64,000 nt of DNA from Protopterus annectens (taxonomy: Eukaryota; Chordata; Ceratodontiformes; Protopteridae): NCBI RefSeq assembly GCF_019279795.1, contig NC_056740.1, forward strand, positions 232,857,297-232,921,296. Direction: 5' to 3'. This document shows, piece by piece, positions 32,274 through 42,038 of this stretch. The translations under genes were made by a program, and so were the position numbers. The notes below the pieces were generated by a model. It made no database searches. It worked only from the letters and a program-made list of their open reading frames with translations, and was not told where the DNA came from. Position 1 is the stretch's first letter; every line of letters starts with the position of its first letter.

Positions 32274-33434
32274 CTCCCTCTGTTGGGCTACAGGAACTTC
32301 TTGGCTTCTGTTGGGCTACAGAAACTTCTTGCCTGGAAGCCCCTCTCGGAGGAAAACTCCCTCTCATCAAAATTGGACTCAAATAACCCAAGACAAGTGG
32401 GTTTTGGATGTGGTTTTAAGAGGTCACAAATTCCATTTTCATACCTTGCCAAGGTCAAGCGGATGGCCAGACCTTCCAAAACATCAATGGACGGAGGCCT
32501 TAAACCAGGTGGAAGCTCTTTTGGCTATGAATGCCATAGAACTGGTTCCACTTTCAGAGATGGGAAAAGGTTTTTACTTAAGGCTCTTTGTAGTCCCAAG
32601 GAAGCAAAACTCATGGAGACCCATTCTGGATCTGTCGGTCTTGAACACCTTTCTAGAGATTCCAAAATTCAAGATGCTTACTCTACAGCAGCTACTTCCA
32701 ATGCTGTCCAAAGATTCATGGATGGTAACTTAGAATTTAAAGGAGGCATATTTACACATTCCCATCAGGCAGGATCACAGAAAATACCTCAGGTTCAAGG
32801 CCGGATCGAGGCACTTTCAATTCTCTGCGCTGCCCTTTGGATTGTCTACTGCGCCCAAGGTCTTCACCAAATGCCTGGCTCCAGTAGTAGCTTACTGCAG
32901 ACTCAAGGGAATTCAAATTTACCCTTATCTGGACGATTGTCTAATTCAGGCAGACAGCAAGGATGTCTTACTCCAACATCTAGAATTTGTACAGAACCTC
33001 CTCAAGTTCCTGGGATTTTCTGTAAACATGAAGTCAAATTTGACACCATCACAACAGATAACTTTTCTGGGTGCACTTCTAAACACCACAACCCAGATGG
33101 CATTTCTGACATCCGAAAAACAATTGCAGCTGGCTTCAACTTTCAGAACCTTGGCAACTTTAACTCGACTATCTGCAAGGAAATTCCTGCAGGCTTTGGG
33201 TTACATGGCCTCCTGCATCCTTCTCGTACCATATGCAAGACTACACATGAGGAAAATACAGTGGTACCTAAAAAGTGTATGGTCTCAGCATTGCCACAGT
33301 GTAGACATACTGATCTCCGTCCTTCCTTGCCTTCAAAAGGAATTTCTTTGGTGGTCCAGGGCATGTGCTCTAAACGAGGGGAAGCCCTTCCGTCTGCCTC
33401 TGGTCACTCAGATTCTAACCACGGACGCCTCTGA
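32274..33434 (+). other. D6 gag-frame ORF continuing after UGA, overlapping pol
   Basis: Immediately after the gag TGA the same frame is open for 387 codons across the RT region. It ends at 33434 in the RNase H region and restarts at 33441. No domain is recognised. It matches the overlapping frame of D4 in position and partly in sequence (for example KIPQVQG against KIPQFHC). Confidence 0.5.
32280..32335 (+). repeat. 28-bp tandem duplication in D6
   Basis: ctgttgggctacaggaactt plus eight bases occurs twice (32280-32307, 32308-32335) with one or two differences. It lies just after the gag stop, where D5 has one unit. Confidence 0.9.
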
Positions 33435-34078
33435 TTATGCTTGGGGTGCCCATTTGCAGGGCAATTGTCTGCAGGGCCTTTGGACAAAGGATCACAAGCA
33501 CCTGCATATCAACTTGAAGGAAATGTTAGCCGTTCAGAAAGCTCTATTGGCCTTCAGGAATCTTTTACAACCAGGACAACTACTAATATGGACAGACAAC
33601 ACCACAGTTATGTGGTACATAAACAAGCAAGGGGGATCTCATTCCTACCCCCTTTGCAGACTAGCCATGGATCTATGGAACACAGCTCTAGCTTGCAATC
33701 TGGATCTTCAAGCTCAGTTTCTACCAGGGAAACAAAACTTCCTGGCAGACAGTCTGAGCAGAAACCTTTCAGATCCACACGAGTGGATGATGGAAACCAA
33801 AATATTCAGGATGATAACAGCAGTCTGGGGATGTCCTCACATAGACCTCTTTGCATCCCATCTCAATCATCAACTACAGAATTTTTGCACCAGGACTTTC
33901 CACAGAGAAGCTTGGAAAGTGGATGCCCTGTCATTCAGTTGGCGGAACCTCTTGGGTATGCCTTTCCACCTCTTCCTCTTCTTCCACGGGTTTTATTGAA
34001 GATAAAACAGGACAAGCCCAAGATGATGATCTTGCTGGCTCCAAATTGGCCTCGGCAATTTTGGTATCCAACTCTTTA

Positions 34079-34099
34079 AAAAAAAAAAAAAAAAAAAAA
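34079..34099 (+). repeat. Expanded A tract in D6 pol
   Basis: About 21 A residues stand where D5 has ctaaaaaacc with six. It shifts the pol frame. Confidence 0.85.
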
Positions 34100-34220
34100 C
34101 TATGCCTGGAGCCCCCTTGGGTTTTACCTCAGTCTCCGACCCTTCTGTCCCAACATCAGGGTCAGGTCCTACATTCTCATGTCAGAACTCTCAGCCTGGC
34201 GGCCTGGTTAATCCAGGGCC

Positions 34221-35255
34221 TTTGATTTCTTCTTTCCTACCCAAGCAGGTTATGGATGTCATTTTAGAAGCCAGACGTCTTAGCACTAGAAAATCTTATG
34301 CAGGAAAATGGAAAAGATTTTGTTCCTGGATGCAGGCTCAGGATTCTGATCCTCTTCTTCCTAACATTACTTTAATTTTACTTTACTTGACAAATCTCTT
34401 GCATAAGGGTCTCTCTTTCTCTTCCATTAAGATACACGCCTCTGCTGTTTCTGCTCATTATAATACAGACCCTCCCATCTTTTCCCACCAGCTCATGAGA
34501 CAGTTTCTCAGAGGAGCTAAGAACTTAAGACCTCCTAGATCTCCTCCTATTCCTGCTTGGGATCTCAACTATGTTTTGGAAAAACTAACCTTGCCTCCTT
34601 TTGAGCCTGCTGCCTCTTCTGACATCAAGTTTTTATCTTGGAAGACAGCTATCCTGTTGGCCCTAACCTCTGCCCGGAGAGTTTCAGAGTTACAACCTCT
34701 TATGGCTGTGGAACCTTATATTATTTTTCATCGACAGGGTATCTTTGAGGACTAATCCTACCTTCATGCCTAAGGTGGTTTCCAAAGTGGCTTTAAATCA
34801 AACTATCCACTTGCCAACTTTTTTCCCCACTCCTCAAAATAAAGGGGAAAGGATCTTACATTCCTTGGATGTACACAGACAACTATGTTTTTACCTGGAC
34901 AGAACCAAGGACATCAGAAAATCAGAACAATTGTTTGTTTCTTATGCTTCAAGTTCCCAAGGTAAAGCCATTTCAAAACAGACCATTTCTAAATGGATTG
35001 CTCATGGAATCAGATTTTGTTATTCACACCATGGAAAGCAAATCCCAGGGAGTATCGCACTCATTCCACCAGAGCTGCTGCCACTTCTGCGGCCTTCCTC
35101 AGGGAGTTCCTACCAAAGACATTTTGGAAGCTGCAACTTGGAGTTCAGTGCATACTTTTCTAAGCACTACAATCTACCTCTACTCTACTCTAAGTCTAGG
35201 GCAGGCTTTGCCTCTGCAGTCTTGCAGGGCCTTTTATCCGCCCTTCTTATTTATG
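34221..35255 (+). pseudogene. D6 tyrosine recombinase
   Basis: Open to 34755 with VILEARRLSTRK, LSFSSIKIHASAVSAHYN, LEKLTLPPFEP and SARRVSEL (Arg I). A frameshift at the RVSL region near 34740 moves reading to 34745-35302: FYLDRTKDIRK, KAISKQTISKW. Then a base loss just before the His of the HxxR box (about 35056) and others near 35105 and 35155 split HSTRAAATSAAF, EAATWSSVHT and KHYNLPL over frames. All catalytic residues can be located; no intact frame joins them. Confidence 0.87.
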
Positions 35256-35286
35256 ACCACCTCCCTTTCTTTCAGCTTTGGGATTC

Positions 35287-35388
35287 TACCCTACAGTCAT
35301 GACTGCAACAGTGAAACACGATGAACATAGTACAGTTGTGTACACCTACCATAAATGTAGATGTTGGTGTGTCTTCACTGTTGCAGTC
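35287..35388 (+). repeat. D6 ICR
   Basis: Complements its left end (gtcatgactgcaacagtgaa) and the family right end; here the right-end half is longer than the truncated terminus that D6 actually has at 35722. Confidence 0.9.
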
Positions 35389-35512
35389 TGGGTTTCCTCC
35401 CTCCTGTCCCCTCTTATTTTTACTTTTGTGTATTTCCTTTTTCTCACCATTCTTCTGAGGTGTATTTGCAAAGGTTATGGGACCTTTTTCATTTTGGGAC
35501 TCCTGACATCTG

Positions 35513-35722
35513 GGGCAAGAAAAACTGGAGAAGATGGCGTCGGCTGTCAGCTTTGTACTCCTGGCGCTCTGACGTCAGGGAGCATGGTTGAACAGCCGAC
35601 GCCGGACCCAGACTTTGGGATTCTGGCTGACTGAGGGCTGCCTGCTGGCAGGGGAGAACCCTACAATCATGACTGCAACAGTGAAGACACTCTAACATCT
35701 ACATTTATGGTAGGTGTACACA
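35513..35722 (-). repeat. D6 right ITR, tip truncated
   Basis: Mirrors 30159-30343 and keeps an antisense CRE (TGACGTCA near 35571), but stops at gtgtacaca, so the terminal gtacaN4tgtac palindrome is broken. Confidence 0.88.
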
Positions 35723-35805
35723 CCTTCACCAAGCATTACCATTACCAAAGCTGGATTTGCCACAGCAGTCTTACAAGGCCTGCTAGCCAGCCCTAATGCT
35801 TCTTG
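35717..35805 (+). pseudogene. D2 recombinase, segment 3 (C terminus)
   Basis: Encodes TFTKHYH and AGFATAVLQGLLASPNA with a small loss where LPLYSKSR stands elsewhere, then a stop. The Tyr of KHY is retained. Confidence 0.82.
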
Positions 35806-35881
35806 ACAGTGAAACATGAACATGCTACAGTTGTGTACACTTACCATAAATGTAGATGTTTGTGTATTCACTGTTGCAGTC
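35804..35881 (+). repeat. D2 ICR, left half shortened
   Basis: acagtgaaacatgaacatgc then acagttgtgtacacttac. The outer gactgc part of the left-end half is missing, so it is shorter than the others. Confidence 0.8.
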
Positions 35882-36029
35882 GTGGTTACCCTCCCTCCAA
35901 CCCCCTGACTTCTCTGTACTTTCTACCTACCCTTTTTTTGGCCATATCTTACAACAGTGGTATTTACTTTTTACTGGGGGTGTTCCACACCATGTAATAG
36001 CTTCCTATTTTGGGGGCTCCTGACATCTG

Positions 36030-36242
36030 GGGCAAGAAAAACTGATGTAATGGCGTTAGCTGCATGTTTTATATCCTTGACAACCTGATGTCATGGAAGA
36101 AGTGACATCATCTGTTGCAGAAATCCCAAGACTTTGGTATTCGGGCCGATGAGGGCTACCTGCAGGCAGATAACCCAAGTGTGATGACTGCAACAGTGAA
36201 TACACTCCATCTACATTTATGGTAAGTGTACACAGCTGTACT
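36030..36242 (-). repeat. D2 right ITR
   Basis: Starts ggcaagaaaaactgatg, contains an inverted TATA (gttttatatcc) and ends gtgtacacagctgtact, a one-base variant of the usual terminus. Confidence 0.87.
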
Positions 36243-36269
36243 TTTTTCCTTTAAAGGGTGGGTAGGCAT

Positions 36270-36600
36270 CTTATGCTCTCTTGATCACTGCTGCAGTAGC
36301 TTTAGCTGCATAAGTTTTATATCCTGCACAGGATGCTATAGCCAGTCAGCTTCCAATTCTTAAGGGCACCTTCCATGCACCCAACCATTGCCAGCTTGAG
36401 TAGAGCTGAAAACCAATGATTGGATGCCAAGCCCTTCCAGGTTTTACTGCCGTCGAAGAACATGCCTCTTGGGGGGCTTTCAAGGACAGGTAGTCTAATG
36501 GTTCTCCATTGCTTGACAGATAAGTTCCTTTTGGGGAAAGCCATCAACGTTTTATTTTTATGACCGATGTTTCACCTTTTCTATAAAATTATATTTTAAA
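36270..36600 (+). repeat. D7 possible left ITR and leader
   Basis: Fragments resemble the younger left ends: ctgctgcag, gccagtcagc with ccaattc, then ttttggggaaag and gaccgatg, the leader block before gag. Some of it also resembles a right ITR (ttagctgcat, gttttatatcc), so orientation is not secure. Confidence 0.35.
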
Positions 36601-37280
36601 CTTGAAGAGTGTTTTTAATGGAATGTCACTTGATTTTTTTTAGTGATTTTTATGTTTTTATGACAAAATTTGTCTCTTGGCTTTCCTAACCAAGACTTTT
36701 GTAACATTAAACACTTACCCCAACCCAGCAGAAATTAAGTGCTTTGTACTGTTTTTTTGGTTGAAAATTTTACTTTAGTACCTAACGGTTTTACCAACTA
36801 CCACTGTTAATGTTCTCCAGGTTTCAGGCTTTTTTGGCTTCAACATGGAAATATCTACCAATTCCTTGAGTCTTCATTTTTACAGCCACAAAAGGAATTA
36901 TTTCCAAGCAGTATTTGTCGCTTCAGCAACCTGCACATTTGCCTCCGTTGCAGATGGTCTCTGCTGTGGTCAATTCTGGTTCCTCAGACCATTTTTTTCC
37001 CTCTTAGCAGTGATGTAGGCCATACAGCCGCTGTGAATCCAGAGTTAGACATGTCCTCTGGCTGTTGGAGTGCCCTTGATGGTTTGGCAAGGGAGAGACA
37101 CTAGTCAGTCTCTGACAAAGGAACAGGGAACCCCCTCTGTCTCAGTTAGTCTGCTTCTGTATTCCTGTTATAAGGAGCAAAAATTTAGATTAGAATATTT
37201 CATCCCATATTGTGCTTGGTTCAGGGTGTAGTTTAGGCTCTTGACCCTTCCAGTTCTGGTGTTACTGGTAAGAGAACATA
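36601..37280 (+). pseudogene. D7 possible gag 5' part, unrecognised
   Basis: No frame is open for long. A Pro/Ser-rich stretch near 36890-37010 would fit the gag linker, but no motif is conserved. The assignment rests on lying between a leader-like sequence and the D8 insertion, whose far side is gag. Confidence 0.3.
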
Positions 37281-37420
37281 GTATAATCTGATGTTAATCT
37301 TCTTTCCATTCATCACTGATGGGTTCAGAACCGAGTCGGCCTAATACCAAGCTCTCACCAGCCAAAAACTCGCGAGCTAAGCTTCTACCCACAATGCCCT
37401 TCTCCCTGTTACCTCTGATC
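37281..37420 (+). repeat. D8 left ITR
   Basis: cttctttccattcatcactg and gcttctacccacaatgccct are reverse complements, with few changes, of blocks in 62966-63090. Confidence 0.85.
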
Positions 37421-37802
37421 TCGTTTGCCGCGTAGCCGTAAAGCCGCGTTTCAGCTGAGCTCTCAGCCAAGTGGAAACTTTTTGATATCTTGTGGAAAAA
37501 TGTGTCTATTTTCTTGTCGTTTGTGACTTCATTAATATTTATATTTACAGTTAGATTTACACCTTTTTCACTTCTACTTCTACCCGTTTGGTAATTTTAA
37601 GTACCATTGGTGGTACAGCCTTTTCTCTCTGCACTTGTGGTATTCCTTGAATACCATTACTGGTATTTCTTCTCTCCTTCCCTTTTTTTGTCTAGTTGTG
37701 TTTTTTGTTTCTTTGGATAGATACTGTGTGTATTTAGATAGGTTTAGACATAGAGAAAGTAGAATTTACATTTTTCTCTGAAGACTTTGTTGTGTTTTCA
37801 TG

Positions 37803-39950
37803 ATGTCTGATAAGGGTACGTCAGGTTTCAAGCATTGTACTTCATGTAATGGTAAACTTCCAAATAGTGACTCTCACGATGATTTTGTTTATTGCTTGGG
37901 GGTGCACCATCTTTCGGTGCAACCTCCCTGTGTGATTTGTCAAAGTTTCAGCCACGCACTCTGAACAAGCGCATGAATAAGTTAATACTGAAGGGCCTAC
38001 TGAAGTAGCCCTTTTCAGAGGCCCTTTCTGCGATGGAGGTCTCAACCCCTCCTAGGAAGGATAAGAAAAGGCCTCATTCGCTTCCCTGTTCATACTTTGG
38101 TGACCAGGCTAAGTCTGTGAAACCTAAAATGCAAAAACTTTTTTCGGAGCATAAATCTGCCTCGTCTACACCAACCTAGACGTCTTCAGGTATTACGACT
38201 GTTACAATATCAGCGCCAGCTTTGGCCCAGACACCGTCTCCGGCACTGACTATAAACCTCTCCTCGCCTACTATGACTTTGGCACCAGGTGCCACTTCAG
38301 CACAGTGCACACCTTTTGATGCCCATCTGCAATGACTATTGAACCTCCTGTATCGGCTCAGAGTGCCCCTTTGGCACAGGGCTCTTTTTTTTATGGTTCA
38401 GGCAAGAATGGATTTGACCCCACTGCTTCCTGTCTCCAAACTTGAGACATCAGTGCTGGTAGATTCCACACCATGGACCCGATACTCTCCGTCCATAGAC
38501 CCGTTTCTAGGCCAAGTGTATAGTCTGTTCCTAGATTGACCTGACTCTCCGGAAATATTCATTAGATCCATCAGGAGCCTTTCAAAACTTGATGTCGTGA
38601 GTCTTATGGATCAGCTGTTGGCAGCCAGGGGGATGCCCACACCTTCCAGGACTCATCCTCCTGCATGACTTGGGTTGACTTCTCCACAGACTCCATCCTG
38701 TTCTCATCCTTTGACCATTCCGGTTCCAAAGCCTCCTGCTCAAACGTCATTTTTAGAACCCTCCCCCTGTCTTGGCACCTGTAGTAGACATCGCTGTGGC
38801 TCCGGGACTGTCCCTTTGGTCCTCTGTTCCTGCTGAACCAGTCCTTTTTTTAACCCTGTGATTGGGCTGCAGGCTCTTCTGTTTGTGACGGTTCCGAGTG
38901 TTTCTTCGGTTCCATCCTCTGTGCTGGGAGCTTTGTCTGAACCGGTCCTGCTTAAGGTTCATCCTTGGGAGCGGGTTCGGCAGAGCAGGGTGTGACTCCG
39001 GTTCCGAGGTTGTCCTCTGTTCTTCCAGGCTCCCTTCCCTCTTTGGGCGGACCTGCTTTCTCTGCGATGGAGACTGCACTTGCTTCTGGAAGCATTCCTC
39101 TGATGTCGAAACCCCAGATTGCTCCCCCTGAGCTACAGGTGCCACAGGCCACCTCCCCAGGACACCGGGTAGGGAAGCCGCAGGAACCCCCTGTACAGGG
39201 TACCCACTCTTCCGAGTTCTCCTCAGAAGCCCCCACTGAGAAACCCCAGCAGAAGATATGCAAGATTAAGTGCGTAGACTCACCTGAGTAGTCGCACGTA
39301 TTTTGATGATTGTGAAGGGTCCCCACGGTCACCCCCTGATGGTGTCTCCTTCAGAGACTTCCTTGAAATGCTGAAACAGAAGAGTGACTGGAAGCCCGCT
39401 AATCCTTCTGAGGAGTCTGTGTCCCTGCAGGCTTTCCGTGCCCCACCATCTACCTCTTGGGTGACCCCACCTGCAGGTGAGCTAGTTCAGCTTGTGGTGC
39501 AGCGTGGCTGGAAGAACCCTGATTCTGTTGAGGCGATCCCTCGGAGACCTGACAATACACTTTCTCCACCAGAGGAAAACCCACATTGGTCCAGAGGTTT
39601 ACCAGTTGATGCTATGGGGTGGTGGTGGCAGCCACGAAAAAGGATCTAGCTGAAGAGAGTCCTACTGTCCTCCCACCCAACAGAGACTCCCGGGCCGTGG
39701 ACAGATTTTGATCTTGCAGCTGGTCAGGAACCAGAGCAATAAAATAAATTATACATGCAAATTCTAGCCATTAACTCTGACCTCAAAACAATACACAGAA
39801 TGCCTTTATCTAAACATCTCTTCTCTGAGTTTTGACATCAAAGAATTGACTTATCAGCTTTGTTATAGCAGAGGCACCGTTACATTTTTGCAGTTCCACA
39901 TTTAACACCATTTTTTTCCATTTAAGAGAACAAGTCTGTGGCTTATGTTA
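37803..39950 (+). pseudogene. D8 gag
   Basis: ATG 37803 opens MSDKGTSGFKHCTSCNGKLP, then a His-Asp pair, a Cys-Leu, a His pair and CVICQSF, a variant of the N-terminal Cys/His cluster. After that the frame is broken many times. A Lys/Arg-rich patch near 38050, a long Pro/Ser/Thr-rich linker to 39300, and NRDSRAVDR near 39680 (younger copies ERDSRALDRWGKK) mark the rest. It is older and longer in the linker than the D6 gag. Confidence 0.8.
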
Positions 39951-40527
39951 ATATTTACAAATGACAATCTGGCTAGGCTGACAGCTATCACCTATATTCA
40001 CACACTCGTGTCACTGCGTTTATGTAAAACTTTTCTCAAAGGAGTTTCTCCCATTAGATCTCCAATTAGACAGGCTGTAGAGCCATGGAACTCGCGTTAG
40101 TTCTCCAGTCTTTTGACTCAACCCCCCTTTGAACCCGCAATGAAATGTGACCTCAAATTCTTGTCATGGAAATCTCTCTCCTTGGTAACCATCACGTCAG
40201 CCAGACGAATTTCGGAGTTGCAGGCATTGTGCACCAAAAGTCCCCTATTTAATCTTCCACAAGGACAGAGTATCACTCCGGATGAACCCATGTTTTTTCC
40301 CCAAAGTTGTTTCTGACTTTTCCATCAGTCTATTGACCTACCTGTATTTTTCCCAAACTAATAAAGAAGAATACTGCCTACATCTACACAGCCAATTGAG
40401 ATTTTATTTAAACAGAACCAAAACAATACGCAAGTTTGACCAACTTTTTCATTTCCTTTTCTGGGCCTAGAATTGGAAATTTTGTCTCCAAGGTCACTCT
40501 ATCAAAATGGCTAAGGAACTGAATACG
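39951..40527 (+). pseudogene. D8 recombinase, segment 1
   Basis: Reads AITYIHT, KTFLKGVSPIRSPIRQAVEPW, QPPFEPAMKCDLKFLSWKS and SARRISELQAL (Arg I), then FYLNRTKTIRKFDQLF. In a shifted frame SKWLRN follows, and D9 interrupts after aatacg. It begins almost directly after gag, showing the loss of pol. Confidence 0.87.
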
Positions 40528-40697
40528 ATGTTAGTGTTTCACTCTTGCAGTCTTAACAAATGGGTTATCCGGCTCCCTGTAGTCGGCCAGAATGCCAAAG
40601 GTAAATAAAAATTACGTTGGTTGCCGTCGGTTGTAAAGGACATCGGCGTCCAATACAAAAGGAGGCAGCCGACGTCACTTCCTCAGTCTTCCTTGCC
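40528..40697 (+). repeat. D9 left ITR
   Basis: TATA-like tacaaaag at 40654 and TCAGT with A at 40685 (31 bp). Mirrors 62286-62440. Confidence 0.86.
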
Positions 40698-40829
40698 GGA
40701 GCCTGAAGCAGAAGCTTTTCATGCACGAGTGCTGGTCAGCAGTTTACTTTTGTTGGTTTCCGACTACAAGAGTTGAAGTCTTCTACAGCTGAGTACCCTG
40801 TTGGGGATCCTCTTTTCTTGCCTTAACGA

Positions 40830-41736
40830 ATGTCAGAAAAAAGTTAATTGCCTTACCTGTTGAAAGCAGATTCCCCATAGAGATTTTCATTCCTATTGCA
40901 TTATATATTTAGGCCTTGACCACAACATTAAAGTGTGATCTCTTTGCTTCCTTTAATCCGCATAGTATCTGTCGTCTGGCTAAGATTTTGGCTAGGCATT
41001 TTGGAGTTTGGCCTAAGTTCGTTGGTATGACGTCCACCGGTCTTCAGGCTTCGGATGTTCCGAAGAAACGTAAGGATAAGGACCGTGACAGGCCTCAGAA
41101 AGCCAAGTCCTCTAATGAGGTTAAGTTGGTAGTCAGTCGGGCAGTAGCCAGTGAGACGCCTTTGCAGTCCGCAGATGTGCAACCACAGGCCTTGATTGAG
41201 TCAGAGTCCCTTAGGCCTTCAGCCTCCGTTTTGCCGTCTGACCTGTCGCCGGTCACCTCTTCTGCTGGAGCCGGAGCCGCTAAGCTGACTCTGGTGTCAG
41301 AGGCCTCCGTTTCACATTCTGACAGCAAACTTCTTCCTTCAACCTCTGCTGCAACTTTGGTTGCCAGGCCTCCAGAGTCCTTTAGGAGGACTCCGATGCA
41401 GAGGAGTCCATCCCTTCGGCCTCTCCTCAAGAAGATTTCTCTTTCGGTGATACTTTAAATACCCTCTGAGAACATTTTAAATGGGGAAAGTCAGGATTAT
41501 CCCCAATCCAAGAAATGGATTAGGGAGTTTCTGGATTTACCTCAGCATAAGCCTCTTGCTATTCCCCCTGTGATGGAAGCTGTTTTATGTTTTTCTAGAA
41601 AATTCCTTGTCTCCAAATTCAGTTCCTCCTGCTCCCAGGAAACCTGACTGGTACTACAGAGTCCATGATTCTCTTTTCAGGAATCCTTTAGCGGATCCAG
41701 AGGTTATTTCTCAGGGCCCTAAAGGAGTTAAGGCCA
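40830..41736 (+). pseudogene. D9 gag, 5' segment
   Basis: ATG 40830 begins MSEK, but one extra A in the next run breaks the frame; the Cys cluster is partly lost. A basic patch (KKRKDKDRDRP) and a Ser/Pro linker are open at 40916-41458. The acidic region reads SIPSASPQEDFSFGD in a shifted frame. KPDWYYRVHDS and DPEVISQGPKGVK precede D10, which splits a codon (A at 41736, TT at 47309). Confidence 0.86.
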
Positions 41737-41909
41737 CTGTTCATCGTGTTACACTGCTGCAGTCATCACACTTGGGTTATCCTGCCGTCAGGCGGCCTGA
41801 GTTCCAAAGTCTTGGTCCGGCGTCTGTTGCGTTCGCTTCTTCCCTGACATCAGTGCGACAGGGGTATAAAAGAGGCAGCCAATGCCATTTTTCTCCAGTC
41901 TTTCTTGCC
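41737..41909 (+). repeat. D10 left ITR
   Basis: Mirrors 47096-47260. Centre contains tgacatca, one base off the CRE palindrome. Confidence 0.9.
41865..41898 (+). promoter_or_regulatory. D10 TATA box and initiator
   Basis: TATAAAAG at 41865-41872 and TCCAGT with its A at 41897, 32 bp apart. Confidence 0.68.
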
Positions 41910-42038
41910 GCGCGGTGCCCGAAGCAGAAGCAGTTCGCAAGTGTCGGTCGGCCAACTCCTGAGATTTTCAAATCGAATTTCAGACCGAAGTCTTCAATAA
42001 AGCTTAAGTACCCCGTTGGGGAACCTTGCCTCAGACCG

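Larger units (their letters stand above)
32274..34220 (+). pseudogene. D6 pol: RT, RNase H, methyltransferase-like
   Basis: The pol frame is +1 to gag. Motif A is destroyed near 32731: TTG-GAT has become TAG-AAT, a stop plus Asp to Asn. Downstream, 32842-33999 is open with FTKCLAPVVAYCRLKG, YPYLDD (motif C), TDASDYAWGAH, TDNTTVMWYINKQGG, LADSLSRNLSDPHEW and DLFASHLN. One indel near 33955 splits the AFPP region, and ILLAPNWPRQFWYPTL follows. An A run at 34079-34099 replaces a shorter A tract of D5 and shifts the frame. Confidence 0.9.
30159..35722 (+). mobile_element. D6: DIRS element inserted in D2, right tip lost
   Basis: The left end atgttcatagtctttcac is at 30159 and the full gene set follows. 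The right ITR runs to gtaggtgtacaca (35722) and then passes straight into D2 sequence ccttcaccaagc. The expected last bases actgtact plus about ten bases of D2 are missing. gtacaca occurs in both partners, so a short-homology deletion explains the junction. Length is about 5564 bp. Confidence 0.93.
13350..36242 (+). mobile_element. D2: host DIRS element of the first nest, 5'-truncated and split in three
   Basis: Only recombinase 3' parts, ICR and right ITR survive, as segments 13350-13488, 29900-30158 and about 35717-36242. Joined, they give one collinear recombinase C-terminal half: VHRQLR at the first break continues as FYLDRTK, and the AATW region at the second continues as TFTKHY. The left part is absent; sequence before 13350 is not DIRS. 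D3 and D6 account for the gaps. Confidence 0.85.

Noticed and set aside
34079-34099. A run as a LINE or processed-gene poly-A tail
   Set aside because: It is embedded in collinear pol sequence, with no inserted element before it and no target duplication; relatives have a short A tract at the same place.
38753-39332. Minus-strand ORFs of 126-130 codons opposite D8 gag
   Set aside because: They mirror the Pro/Ser/Thr-rich gag linker, whose composition favours open antisense frames.
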